Assembly: GCF_019890635.1 (NCBI RefSeq)
Contig: NZ_JAIOAB010000058.1
Location: 1 to 48,049 of the forward strand
DNA length: 48,049 bases
Direction of reading: 5' to 3'
Origin: Streptomyces sennicomposti
Lineage (GTDB): Bacteria; Actinomycetota; Actinomycetes; Streptomycetales; Streptomycetaceae
Positions 1 through 8,715 of this stretch are shown here, one piece after another. Both the position numbers and the translations under genes were made by a program. Position 1 is the first letter of the stretch. Each line of letters starts with the position of its first letter. The notes beneath the pieces are model-generated. The model did no database searches, was not told where the DNA came from, and was given only the letters and a program-made list of their open reading frames with translations.

Positions 1-2
1 GC

Positions 3-245
<243 letters not shown>

Positions 246-278
246 TCCCCGCGGCCGTCCCGCCCAGGGCCCCGGCGC

Positions 279-1091
279 TCAGCGCGGGGCGCGGGCCGTG
301 CGGAGGAACTCCCGGACGATCCGCTCCCCGGCCAGTACGCCCCGCTCTGGCAGGGCCGTGACACCGGGGGCCGTCCAGGCGGTCTCGGCGAGTTCGCCGT
401 GGCCCGGGCGCCAGCCGCGGTCCACGGCGAGCAGCAGGTCCGCGTCCAGCAGCGAGTCCCCCGCGCCCAGCACCAGGTCCGCGCCGGTGCGGCGGGCCAC
501 CTCGCGCACGGCGGCGCTCTTGGTGAGCGGGGCCGGGACGGCGTAGATCTTGCGGCCCTGGAGCGAGACCGTCCAGCCGCGGGCCGCCGCCCACGCGGCC
601 AGCTCCTTCACCCACTCCTCGGGCAGCAGTTCGCGCTCCACGACGAGATAGGCGAACAGGTCGTCGGCGACCCGCTGCTTGCGCGCCCACACCGGGTCGG
701 CGCTGCGCAGCAGATGCTCGCGCACCTCGGCCAGCGGCGCGCACTCCCCCGCCAGCCGCTCGGTCACGCCCCGGTGCCAGTCGGCGTCCGAGACGCCGTC
801 CACCAGCAGATGCCCGCCGTTGGCGCACACCGCGTACTTCGGCGGCGGGCCCGGCAGGTTGATGCGCAGGTACTGCTTGCGGGTGCGGGTCGTGGTGGGC
901 ACGAACACCGCCTCGTCGCCCAGGTCGCACAGCAACTGCGCCGCAGTCTCCGTCATGTACGACAGCGGACGGCTCTCGTGCACCTCCACGCACAGCAGCC
1001 TCGGCGCCCGGGCGTCCGGCATGGTCAGCGCGAGGGCGGCGGCCGAGTAGATGAGCGTACGGTCGAGGTCGCTGGCCACCAGCACCGGCAT
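279..1091 (-). CDS. HAD-family phosphatase of the Ter biosynthetic module
   Basis: This 270-residue protein is a haloacid dehalogenase-fold hydrolase, expected to remove a phosphate from a small molecule in the cytoplasm. The nucleophile motif DLDRT is at residues 8-12 (Asp8 nucleophile, Asp10 acid/base) and the metal-binding GDSLLD motif at about 211-216. The middle segment, about residues 80-180, would be the substrate cap. The ATG at 1091 overlaps the TGA of the upstream phosphoribosyltransferase gene (TGATG), so the two are translationally coupled. HAD phosphatases of this kind accompany phosphoribosyltransferases and a citrate-lyase-like aldolase in Ter gene clusters, where they are proposed to process a nucleoside-like product. 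The family is clear; the substrate is not known. Confidence 0.85.
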   Translation of the reverse strand: MPVLVASDLDRTLIYSAAALALTMPDARAPRLLCVEVHESRPLSYMTETAAQLLCDLGDEAVFVPTTTRTRKQYLRINLPGPPPKYAVCANGGHLLVDGVSDADWHRGVTERLAGECAPLAEVREHLLRSADPVWARKQRVADDLFAYLVVERELLPEEWVKELAAWAAARGWTVSLQGRKIYAVPAPLTKSAAVREVARRTGADLVLGAGDSLLDADLLLAVDRGWRPGHGELAETAWTAPGVTALPERGVLAGERIVREFLRTARAPR

Positions 1092-3532
1092 CACGCACCC
1101 ACCGCCCGGCCGTCGGCGCCGGTCGCCCCGCGCGTGTAGCGGGGGTGGATGAGCCCCACGCAGGTGTACGCCAGGCCGTCCACCTCCTCCACGGGCACCC
1201 CTCTCTGCTCGGCGAGCAGGCGCACGTGGTCCAGGTCGGCGCCCGCCCCGGTGCGCGCGAGGATCTTCCACGGCACCCGGCGCAGCAGCACCCGCGTGGT
1301 CTCGCCGACGCCGGGCTTGACCAGGTTCACGTCGTGGATGCCGTACTCCTCGCTGATCCGCTCCACGGCCGCCCAGCCCGCCCAGGTCGGGGCGCGGTCG
1401 GCGGACAGCAGCTCCTTGGCGGCGGTGTCGACGGCGTCCGCGACCTCCGGGAAGCGGGCGGCGACGGCGTCCAGGAAGGCGTTCGAGACGTCGGCGCCGG
1501 CCAGCTCGCGGTAGAACTTCGCGCCGTGGTAGTCGTCCGGGCCGACCAGGTCGGCGCGCAGCACGGTGCGCGAGACCAGCCCGGAGACGGTGGAGTTGAG
1601 GCAGGCGGAGGGTATGAGGAAGTCCTCCCGGGTGCCGTACGTCCGCACGCACGCGCCCGGGTCGGCCAGCACCGCGATCTCCGCGTCGAAGCCCCGGGCG
1701 CCGCCCTTCGCCTCGAACTCCTCGATGGCCTCGGCGAGTTCGCGGGTGATGGCGCCCTTGCCGGTCCAGCCGTCCACGAAGACCACGTCGGCGGGGTCGT
1801 GGTGGGCGGCCAGCCAGCGCAGCGCGTTGGCGTCGATGCCCCGCCCGCGCACGATGGAGACGGCGTAGTGCGGCAGTTCGAGGCCGTGCCGGAAGGCGGC
1901 CCAGCGGCGCATCAGCACGCCCACGGGGGTGCCGGCGCGGGCCAGCGAGACCAGCACCGGCCGCGGGGACCGCTCGGCGAGGACGAGTTCGGTGACCGCG
2001 CCGACGGCCCGGGCGATCCGGGCGGCGGAGGTCTCGAGGGCGGCGTGGAACAGCTCCTGGTAGCGCGCGCTCGGCTGGTACTCCACCGGCAGCGACTCGG
2101 CGTAGTGCGCGCCGCCGCTCTGGATCGCCTCCTCGCGCTCCTCCGTGGGCGCCTCCAGCGTCACGTCCGAGAGGTCTTGGAGCAGCCAGCCGACCTCCTC
2201 GGGCGCGTACGAGGAGAAGGCGGGGCCGCGCAGGGGCTCGGGCAGCATGACGGGACGCTCCAGGGTGCGGGCGGGTACGTGGGAGGGCACGACCGCGAGC
2301 AGGACGTGCGGGCTGTGCGCGGCGAGGCGGGCGAGCAGGCCCTCGGGCGCGTGCAGGGCGGGCGTGTCGGCGGCCGAGTCGACGACGGCGACGACCGCGT
2401 CGAAGCCGGCGCCGGCGACGTTGTAGGCGTAGCGCTCGCCGGGGCCGTCGGCCGGGTCGTCGTGCGCGGGGAAGACCAGCCGGGTGCGGATGGCGTAGCC
2501 GGGGTCGTCCACGGCGAGGACCGGCGAGCGGGTGGTGGTGGAGTAGCGCACCTCGGCGTCGGTGGCCGCCTCCAGCGCGTGCGCCAGCCTGAGCGGCGCG
2601 TACATCAGCTCCTCGCAGCCGAGCACCAGGACCCGGCGGGCGCCGGCGGGCAGCGCCCCGGCGAGGCGGCCGGCCAGGGCGGGCAGCGCGCGCTCCAGCC
2701 GCTGCCGGTGGGCGGGCGTGAAGCCGTGCCGGCCGCCGTCGGGCAGGCCCGCCGGCCAGTCGAGGGCGACGCGCGCGATCCGGCCCGCCGCGCCGGTCTG
2801 CGGGGCGGGGGGCTGTTCGTGGCGGGCGACCAGTTCCCGGCCCCGGCGCAGAACGTCCTCGGGGAGGCGGACCGTGCCCGAGGCGGTGGCGACCAGGTCG
2901 ATACGGGCGCCGATCCGCTCGGCGAAGTCGGTGAGGCGGGCCGTGTCGGCCGGGGAGCGCATGTCGACCAGGGCGACCACCACGTACCGCTCACGGGGGT
3001 GGCGGGCGTGCAGGTCGCGGATGGTGTTGAGGACGGTGTTGCCGGTGGAGAACTCGTCGTCCACGAGGACCAGCGGGCCGTCCCCCGCCAGCAGCGCCGG
3101 GTCCTCGGGCAGCAGCAGATGGGAGGTGGCGTGCGAGTGGGACTCCTCGAAGCCGCCCGCCGGGGCGACGCCGGGGACCGGGCGGCGCGTGGAGTGCAGG
3201 TAGGGGGCCGTGCCCAGGCCGTCGGCGACCGAGTGGCCGAGGCCCGTGGCGGTCTCCGCGTAGCCGAGGACGACCGCCCGGGCGGCCTCCCGCTCGCCCA
3301 GCAGTTCCCGCACCCGGCGGCCCAGGTCGAGCCCGTGGCCGTAGACCACCGCCGGGGACTGCGGTACGTGCTTGCCGAGGACGTGGGAGACGAGCAGGTG
3401 GGCCCGCTTGGGGTTGCGGCGCAGCGCCAGCCCGAGCAGGCCGGTCAGCTCCGCGCCGCCCACGAGTTCGACGCCGAGCCGCTCGGCGACCCAGGCGCCG
3501 GACCAGACCCCGTCGTTCACTGCCTTGTTCAT
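1091..3532 (-). CDS. Double phosphoribosyltransferase fusion (PRTase / TRSP / StiP-type PRTase / PELOTA) of the Ter module
   Basis: A protein of about 813 residues joining four parts. Residues 20-240 form an orotate-PRTase-like domain with a clear PRPP loop (LVDDEFSTGNT, about 155-166). A TRSP-like middle domain follows (about 255-430). The third part resembles the StiP family, once called a cysteine protease and now regarded as a phosphoribosyltransferase, with a second PRPP loop (FVDGWTGKG, about 585). The C-terminal 90 residues look like a PELOTA RNA-binding domain. It would transfer ribose-phosphate to an unknown base or acceptor. An in-frame GTG lies at 3556, but the ATG at 3532 has AAGGA four bases upstream and was chosen. 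The gene is coupled to the HAD gene downstream and lies 55 bases after the aldolase gene. Domain edges are estimates by eye. Confidence 0.85.
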   Translation of the reverse strand: MNKAVNDGVWSGAWVAERLGVELVGGAELTGLLGLALRRNPKRAHLLVSHVLGKHVPQSPAVVYGHGLDLGRRVRELLGEREAARAVVLGYAETATGLGHSVADGLGTAPYLHSTRRPVPGVAPAGGFEESHSHATSHLLLPEDPALLAGDGPLVLVDDEFSTGNTVLNTIRDLHARHPRERYVVVALVDMRSPADTARLTDFAERIGARIDLVATASGTVRLPEDVLRRGRELVARHEQPPAPQTGAAGRIARVALDWPAGLPDGGRHGFTPAHRQRLERALPALAGRLAGALPAGARRVLVLGCEELMYAPLRLAHALEAATDAEVRYSTTTRSPVLAVDDPGYAIRTRLVFPAHDDPADGPGERYAYNVAGAGFDAVVAVVDSAADTPALHAPEGLLARLAAHSPHVLLAVVPSHVPARTLERPVMLPEPLRGPAFSSYAPEEVGWLLQDLSDVTLEAPTEEREEAIQSGGAHYAESLPVEYQPSARYQELFHAALETSAARIARAVGAVTELVLAERSPRPVLVSLARAGTPVGVLMRRWAAFRHGLELPHYAVSIVRGRGIDANALRWLAAHHDPADVVFVDGWTGKGAITRELAEAIEEFEAKGGARGFDAEIAVLADPGACVRTYGTREDFLIPSACLNSTVSGLVSRTVLRADLVGPDDYHGAKFYRELAGADVSNAFLDAVAARFPEVADAVDTAAKELLSADRAPTWAGWAAVERISEEYGIHDVNLVKPGVGETTRVLLRRVPWKILARTGAGADLDHVRLLAEQRGVPVEEVDGLAYTCVGLIHPRYTRGATGADGRAVGA

Positions 3533-3587
3533 GCGTTCCTTGTGGTCGGTGGGCACGGTGCGCGGCGGGGCCGGGCACGGTGCGGGA

Positions 3588-4754
3588 TCAGCCGGGTATG
3601 CCGGCGGCGAGCAGGTCCACGAAGCCGACGTCCTCCCTGGCGACGCCGAACACCTCGGCGCGCAGCAGGGTCCGCTCCGCCCAGGCGCGGTGCGGCTTCA
3701 CCTCGTTCATCTTGTTCGTGTACGCCGACCTCATGACGCCCCCGCCGCCGCGCTCGGGCCGCAGGATGTCCGCCGCGTCGCTGTACTCCTCGTGGCTGAC
3801 CACGGACAGCGCGTGCACCGGAAGGACGTGGGAGGGGTGGATGCAGGTCTTGCCCAGCAGCCCGTTCGCCTGGTCCAGGGAGATCTCCCGCAGCAGCCCG
3901 TCCATCGCGTGTTCGATGAGTCTCTCGCGCAGCTCGACCGCCTGCACCTCAAGGAAGGGACTCTGCCGCAACTGCGGCTTGAACATGCGCTCCGGTGCCC
4001 GGAAGTACTCCCATACCGGCCCGGTGACCGTGAACCCGGTGCCGTCGGCGCGGCCCAGCATGTTCACCACGTCGGCGATCACGGAGGCGACGACCTGGAC
4101 GTCGTAGGCCGTCATGTCGGGGGCCCGGCGCAGTCCGTAGGAGGAGCAGAAGTCGGTGACGCCGAGGCGCAGCGCGAGGACCCGGTCGCGGTACTTGTCG
4201 ACCGCGCGGAAGATGCCCTCCAGCGTCTCCACCCGCGACTCCCGGTACAGCAGCTCGGGCGACTCCAGCACCGGCATGGCGAACAGGCGCCGCCCGCCGG
4301 CGCTCTCGGCGCTCTCCAGGGCCTCCAGGAACGGCAGGCCGCGCTCGCCGGTGAACTTGGGCAGCACGAAGCCGGACAGCAGCCGCACGGCCGGGCCCAG
4401 GCGGCGCACCAGGTCGGGGATCTGGCCGGGGGTGCGGACGCGGATGAACAGCAGCGGCAGGTCGGCGCCGGGGCGGGCGGCCAGGTCGGCGAAGTGGCGG
4501 ACGAGGTTCTCCTCGCCGTGCTCCACATCCGCGTCGTCGATGGAGTCCTCCAGGCACAGCACCATCGAGATCACGCCGTGGGCGGCCTGTTTGAGGATGT
4601 CGTCGGCCAGGCGCGGCCGGGTGGCCGGGCTGTAGAGCGTGGCGCCCAGGGCCGCGGCGAGCAGCCGGGCCTCGGAGTCGGCCGTGAACGCGCAGGGCTC
4701 CTGGTGGAAGAGGCGCTGCCGCACCTCAGGAGCGAGGTGCCCGAAATGCCGCAT
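3588..4754 (-). CDS. HpcH/HpaI aldolase / citrate lyase beta-like protein of the Ter module
   Basis: A 388-residue TIM-barrel C-C bond lyase related to the citrate lyase beta subunit. Family features seen include the acidic LCLEDSI segment (Glu69/Asp70), the Arg-containing strand FIRVRTP (about 104-109) and the LSGFVLPKF strand (about 127-135) that usually lines the active site. Members cleave or form acyl-CoA or keto-acid bonds; in Ter clusters they are thought to supply a building block for the module's product. The ATG at 4754 is preceded by GGGGGAG with a four-base spacer. It is first in the minus-strand unit aldolase-PRTase-HAD and is divergent from a TerD gene across 171 bp, so the two directions could be co-controlled. 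The family call is firm; the substrate is unknown. Confidence 0.85.
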   Translation of the reverse strand: MRHFGHLAPEVRQRLFHQEPCAFTADSEARLLAAALGATLYSPATRPRLADDILKQAAHGVISMVLCLEDSIDDADVEHGEENLVRHFADLAARPGADLPLLFIRVRTPGQIPDLVRRLGPAVRLLSGFVLPKFTGERGLPFLEALESAESAGGRRLFAMPVLESPELLYRESRVETLEGIFRAVDKYRDRVLALRLGVTDFCSSYGLRRAPDMTAYDVQVVASVIADVVNMLGRADGTGFTVTGPVWEYFRAPERMFKPQLRQSPFLEVQAVELRERLIEHAMDGLLREISLDQANGLLGKTCIHPSHVLPVHALSVVSHEEYSDAADILRPERGGGGVMRSAYTNKMNEVKPHRAWAERTLLRAEVFGVAREDVGFVDLLAAGIPG

Positions 4755-4925
4755 ATAGCTCCCCCGTAGTGACCGAAAGTGAGAAAAGGTGGCCGGTAAT
4801 AGTACGTACGAATCCCCGGTTCAGTTCCCATCGGGCGTGAATTTCTGGTAACGGGGGCGCACATCGAGATGTCCGCTGCGCTACCCGCATTGTCGTGAGC
4901 GCGACCGAGCAGGCAGGATGACCGT

Positions 4926-5771
4926 ATGACGCACGCGATGACGAAAGGGTCGAACATCCCGCTGGACGCCACCACGGTACGGGCGGTGGTGCGGTGGACT
5001 CCGGGGCAGGGGGCGCCGGACGTCGACGCCTCGGCCCTGCTCCTCGGGCCGGCCGGTCGTGTGCGCTCCGACGAGGACTTCGTCTTCTACAACCAGCCCC
5101 GGCATCCCTCCGGGAAGGTGTGGCGGCTGGGGAAGCGGCGGGGTGCGGACGGGCTGACGGACACGGTCCAGGCCGATCTCGCCGGGGTCGAGGCCGCGGT
5201 GGGGCGGATTCTGCTGGTCGCCTCGGCGGACGGGGTCACGTTCGACCAGGTGCGGGGGCTGAGCGTCCGGGTGTACGACGCGGCCGTGCCGGACGGGGAG
5301 CCGCTGGCGGTCTTCGACATCAAGCCCGAGACGGGGCGGGAGACCGCGCTGATCTGCGGCGAGCTGTACCGGCGCGGTGAGGGCTGGAAGTTCCGGGCGC
5401 TGGGCGAGGGGTATTCCAACGGGCTGAAGGGGCTGGCCACGGACTTCGGGATATCCGTGGACGAGTCGGAGGAGGCCGGGGAGGACGAGGGGGCGGCTGC
5501 CCCTGCCTCCGCCTCGGCCGCCGCGGCTGCTTCCGCTGTCGCCCAGCCGCTGCCTCCGGAGGCGCCCACGTACGGGTATCCGCAGGCCGTGGGGGCCACG
5601 GCGGGGGCCGCGGCCACGGCCGCGGTGCCGGCCACCGCGGGGGCCGGGCCCGCGTACGGGTATCCGCAGTCGGGGTACGGGTATCCGCCCGCGGCGGCGG
5701 CCTCGCCCGCGGTGGCGCCCGACCCTGATTTCCGGCTGCCGCCGCAGGGGCCTCAGTTCATCGGGCGGTAA
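4926..5771 (+). CDS. TerD-family protein with a YGYP-repeat low-complexity tail
   Basis: A 281-residue cytoplasmic stress protein. Residues 1-180 form a TerD domain, a calcium-binding beta-sandwich, with the PDVDASALL acidic loop at 31-39 and the conserved GELYRRGEGWKFRALGEGY segment. The glycine- and aspartate-rich GDNLTGEGEGDD loop of the two other canonical TerD proteins here is absent. Residues 180-281 are an acidic patch and then an Ala/Pro/Tyr-rich tail with YGYP three times. AGGA lies eight bases before the ATG. It is transcribed away from the aldolase unit and converges on the next Ter gene. Loss of one acidic loop suggests altered metal binding; the tail may mediate contacts or phase behaviour, which is inference. 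Confidence 0.85.
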   Translation: MTHAMTKGSNIPLDATTVRAVVRWTPGQGAPDVDASALLLGPAGRVRSDEDFVFYNQPRHPSGKVWRLGKRRGADGLTDTVQADLAGVEAAVGRILLVASADGVTFDQVRGLSVRVYDAAVPDGEPLAVFDIKPETGRETALICGELYRRGEGWKFRALGEGYSNGLKGLATDFGISVDESEEAGEDEGAAAPASASAAAAASAVAQPLPPEAPTYGYPQAVGATAGAAATAAVPATAGAGPAYGYPQSGYGYPPAAAASPAVAPDPDFRLPPQGPQFIGR

Positions 5772-5772
5772 C

Positions 5773-5790
5773 CGGCACCCCGGGGTGCCG
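5773..5790. terminator. Palindromic hairpin between convergent Ter genes
   Basis: The perfect palindrome CGGCACCCCGGGGTGCCG starts two bases after the TerD stop codon. It can fold as a seven-base-pair stem with a CCGG loop and would work in both directions between the convergent genes. There is no T tract, as is common in Streptomyces. Confidence 0.5.
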
Positions 5791-5891
5791 CTCGGGGCGG
5801 GGACGCCGGACCGCGCCGGCGGGGCGCCGCTGCGCCCACCCGTGCCGCCCTGCGGCACGATGGCCCGCAGCCGCGGAGGGCGTCGGGGCGC

Positions 5892-6626
5892 TCAGCGGTC
5901 CGCGTGTTTGTAGCCTCTGCCCCATTGGAGGCCCCAGCCGTAGAGGCGGTCCAGTTCGGACTGGAAGCCGTAGACGAACTTGACCTCGCGGCGCACCACC
6001 AGCTCCCCCTTGACGTTCTCGATCAGGACGACCGCGCAGGAGCGGGCCTGCGGCTGGCGTTCGTCGAGGCCGATCTCGATGCGGGGGCCGTTGCTCGGGT
6101 AGAGCGTGACGACCGCGTGGGTGCGGTCGAAGGCCGGCGTCTGGTCGTAGATGTAGACGAAGACCAGCAGCCGTTTGAAGTCGTCCCGGTGGTCGAGGTT
6201 GACGTAGATCGTCTCGCCGGAGCCCGAGCCGAACCGGTCGTCGCCGCTCAGCTTGATGTACGGCGGCGCGTTCACGTCGCCGAGGAAGCCGCCCAGCGGC
6301 TGCACCACGCCCTTGGTGCCGTCGGCCAGCTCGTACATGCAGCCGAGGTCGAGGTCGACGTTGACCATGGACTGGCTGTGCCCCATGACCTCCGGCGGCT
6401 TGAGCGCCCGCAGCGGATGGCGCAGCAGGCTCTCGCGGGTGGAGCCGCCGAAGTCGGAGGTGCGCATCCGCCAGGTCAGGTTGATGCGCAGGTTGCCGGT
6501 GGCCGCGCCCTGCTTGGTCAGCGACACCTGGTGGTGCCGTTTGGTCAGTTCGATCGCGTTGGACGCGGCGTTGCCCGAGTCGAACTCGGCCGCGCGTCCG
6601 CCCAGCAGACCGTCCAGGAAACCCAT
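5892..6626 (-). CDS. TerD-superfamily (TerA-like) stress protein
   Basis: A 244-residue protein. It begins with a short MGFLDGLLGG segment, then LTWRMRTSD, VNVDLDLGCMYELADG and DDRFGSGSGETIYVNL, the divergent acidic loops of the TerA/TerD superfamily, and ends with QSELDRLYGWGLQWGRGYKHADR. The acidic segment VDLDLG corresponds to the DLDAS loop of TerD. It probably binds calcium and works with the TerC membrane protein and TerD proteins in a membrane-linked stress complex, as proposed for Ter systems. The ATG is preceded by GGGGGAGGACG, a strong ribosome site. It is separated from the DUF475 gene upstream by about 134 bp. The superfamily is clear; the TerA label is tentative because the E. 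coli protein is longer. Confidence 0.75.
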   Translation of the reverse strand: MGFLDGLLGGRAAEFDSGNAASNAIELTKRHHQVSLTKQGAATGNLRINLTWRMRTSDFGGSTRESLLRHPLRALKPPEVMGHSQSMVNVDLDLGCMYELADGTKGVVQPLGGFLGDVNAPPYIKLSGDDRFGSGSGETIYVNLDHRDDFKRLLVFVYIYDQTPAFDRTHAVVTLYPSNGPRIEIGLDERQPQARSCAVVLIENVKGELVVRREVKFVYGFQSELDRLYGWGLQWGRGYKHADR

Positions 6627-6760
6627 CGTCCTCCCCCACCTTCGTCACGCTCGCCGCCCCGCGCACATGCCTGCGGGGCGGCCGAAGGACGCGGTCCGCA
6701 CCGCTCGCCGTCGTCCTCGCCGGCCGCCCCGCTCGAAGCGTTCCCCCGCGGGGTGGTCCG

Positions 6761-7906
6761 TCACACCCGCGTATGGGCCTCGGTGTGCTCGCCCGCGCCC
6801 GCGGCGCCCTCCTCGGCCGCCAGCGCCCGGTTGCGGCGCACGGAGGACCAGAAGGACCAGGCGATGAGGACGACGCCGACCAGCCCGGTGATCACCTCGT
6901 TGATCTGGTACTGGATGGTGACCATGAGGATCACGGCCAGCGCGCCGATGGCGTAGTGGGCGCCGTGCTCCAGGTAGACGTAGTCGTCGAGGGTGCCCTG
7001 GCGGACCAGGTAGACGGTCAGCGACCGGACGTACATGGCGCCGATGCCGAGGCCGAGGGCCATCATCACGATGTCGTTGGTGATGGCGAAGGCGCCGATC
7101 ACGCCGTCGAAGGAGAACGACGCGTCCAGGACCTCCAGGTAGAGGAACATGAAGAACGCGGCCTGGCCGGCCAGCACGATCGCCGGCTTCTGCTTGCCGC
7201 TGCGGGCGGCGGCCTCCTCCTCCTCGTGCTCGCGCTCCTCCTCGTCTTCGAGGCGGTCCTCGAAGAACCCGGACAGTCCGCCGACGACCATGTACGTGAT
7301 CAGACCGGCGATGCCGGCGATCAGGACCGTCTGCGCCTTGTCGACGTGGCCGCCGCCGTGCTGGTGGGCGTGGGTGGCGAAGGTGAAGGAGGTGATCAGC
7401 AGGACGATCAGGGCGATGCAGACCGACAGCATGTCGACCTTGCCGAGCTTGGCCAGCGGCCGCTCGATCCAGCGCAGCCACTGGATGTCCCGGTCCTCGA
7501 AGATGAAGTCGAGGAAGATCATCAGCAGGAACATGCCGCCGAAGGCGGCGATCGCCGGATGGGCGTCGGTCACCAGTTGCTGGTAGCGGTCCTTGTCGCT
7601 GAAGGCCAGGTGGACGGCCTCGATGGGGCCCATCTTCGCGGTGATGGCGACGATGACGACGGGGAAGACCAGCCGCATGCCGAAGACCGCGATGAGCACG
7701 CCGACCGTGAGGAAGATCTTCTGCCAGAAGGCGTTCATCTTCTTCAGGATCCCGGCGTTGACCACCGCGTTGTCGAACGACAGCGAGATCTCCAGGACGG
7801 CGAGGATCGCCACCACGCCGAAGGCGGTCCATCCCCCGTAGAACACCGCGGCGATCAAGCCGAGCACGGTGATCGCGAACGACCAGCCGAAGGTTTTCAG
7901 AAGCAC
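6761..7906 (-). CDS. TerC-like integral membrane protein (DUF475)
   Basis: A 381-residue membrane protein with about nine hydrophobic segments. The two characteristic acidic transmembrane motifs are LEISLSFDNAVVNAG (about 38-52) and LEVLDASFSFDGVIGAF (about 265-281), which carry the metal-binding acidic residues of the TerC family. A histidine-rich loop (HAHQHGGG) and a highly charged cytoplasmic loop (EDEEEREHEEEE, about 220-235) sit in the middle. Related proteins are implicated in tellurium resistance and metal export, for example of manganese during protein secretion. The start is GTG at 7906 with only a weak upstream GGGT. It lies between TerD-type genes on the same strand, which supports a membrane anchor role for the Ter complex. 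Confidence 0.85.
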   Translation of the reverse strand: MLLKTFGWSFAITVLGLIAAVFYGGWTAFGVVAILAVLEISLSFDNAVVNAGILKKMNAFWQKIFLTVGVLIAVFGMRLVFPVVIVAITAKMGPIEAVHLAFSDKDRYQQLVTDAHPAIAAFGGMFLLMIFLDFIFEDRDIQWLRWIERPLAKLGKVDMLSVCIALIVLLITSFTFATHAHQHGGGHVDKAQTVLIAGIAGLITYMVVGGLSGFFEDRLEDEEEREHEEEEAAARSGKQKPAIVLAGQAAFFMFLYLEVLDASFSFDGVIGAFAITNDIVMMALGLGIGAMYVRSLTVYLVRQGTLDDYVYLEHGAHYAIGALAVILMVTIQYQINEVITGLVGVVLIAWSFWSSVRRNRALAAEEGAAGAGEHTEAHTRV

Positions 7907-7926
7907 TGGCTACCCAATCCGTATGT

Positions 7927-7970
7927 GTACGGGTTCCCCCGTCGCCTGCGTACGGGTCTCCCCCGTCGCC
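7927..7970. repeat. Imperfect direct repeat between the DUF475 and TerD genes
   Basis: Two copies of a 20-21 bp sequence, GTACGGGT followed by a pyrimidine run and GTCGCC, lie side by side at 7927-7946 and 7950-7970. The neighbouring GTACCC allows weak base pairing, so this may act as a poor terminator for the TerD gene at 7983-8561 or as a regulatory site for the DUF475 gene. Confidence 0.4.
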
Positions 7971-7982
7971 GTACCCGGCTTT

Positions 7983-8561
7983 TTACGAAACGTTGACTCC
8001 GAAGTCTAGAGCGATACCGCGAAGTCCGGACGCGTACCCCTGTCCCACGGCACGGAACTTCCATTCGCCCTGGTAGCGGTAGAGCTCGCCGAAGATCATG
8101 GCCGTTTCGGTGGAGGCGTCCTCACTGAGGTCGTAGCGGGCGAGTTCCTGGCCGTCGGCCTGGTTGACGACGCGGATGAAGGCGTTGGAGACCTGGCCGA
8201 AGGTCTGGCCGCGCTCGTCGGCCATGTGGATCGAGACCGGGAAGACGATCTTCTCGCACTGCGGCGGCACCTTGCCGAGGTCCACCAGGATCGACTCGTC
8301 GTCGCCCTCGCCCTCACCGGTGAGGTTGTCGCCGGTGTGCTCGACCGAGCCGTCCGGGCTCTTGAGCTGGTTGTAGAAGACGAACCACTCGTCGCCCATG
8401 ACCCGGTTGCCGGCGGAGCACAGCAGCGCGCTGGCGTCGAGGTCGAAGGGTGCTCCGGTGGTGGAGCGCGCGTCCCAGCCCAGACCGATCATCACGTTGG
8501 TCAGATTGGGTGCGGCCTTGGACAGGGAGACGTTGCCCCCCTTGGCGAGTGTGACGCCCAT
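7983..8561 (-). CDS. TerD-family calcium-binding stress protein
   Basis: A 192-residue single-domain TerD protein. Both calcium-site elements are present: FDLDASALL at 39-47 and the acidic GDNLTGEGEGDDE loop at 77-89. The C-terminal signature GELYRYQGEWKFRAVGQGYASGL is intact. The ATG at 8561 has GGGGAGGA upstream. It is about 70% identical by eye to the next TerD protein, so the pair arose by duplication. TerD proteins bind calcium and are needed for tellurite and phage resistance in enterobacteria; in Streptomyces they affect calcium responses and development. Confidence 0.92.
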   Translation of the reverse strand: MGVTLAKGGNVSLSKAAPNLTNVMIGLGWDARSTTGAPFDLDASALLCSAGNRVMGDEWFVFYNQLKSPDGSVEHTGDNLTGEGEGDDESILVDLGKVPPQCEKIVFPVSIHMADERGQTFGQVSNAFIRVVNQADGQELARYDLSEDASTETAMIFGELYRYQGEWKFRAVGQGYASGLRGIALDFGVNVS

Positions 8562-8607
8562 GATGCTGGTCCTCCCCGGGGATGGTGCTTCTCTGGGTGT
8601 CCTGCGC

Positions 8608-8641
8608 GTCCGGCGCCGCGCGGAAACGCGCGGCGCCGGAC
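8608..8641 (-). terminator. Strong hairpin terminator downstream of the second TerD gene
   Basis: A perfect 15-bp stem (8608-8622 with 8627-8641) closes a GAAA-type tetraloop. It lies downstream of the TerD gene at 8716-9291 in its direction of transcription, so the two TerD genes are probably separate units. Confidence 0.75.
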
Positions 8642-8715
8642 GGTCAGGCGTTCAGTCGCTCGGGAGTTCCCGCGAGCGCTGCCGCGGGCGTCCCCGAACG
8701 GGATGGGGCTGCGGC

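Noticed and set aside
1145..3736. An 863-codon plus-strand frame opposite the PRTase gene
   Set aside because: The minus-strand product has two PRPP loops and family domains; the plus frame is a shadow.
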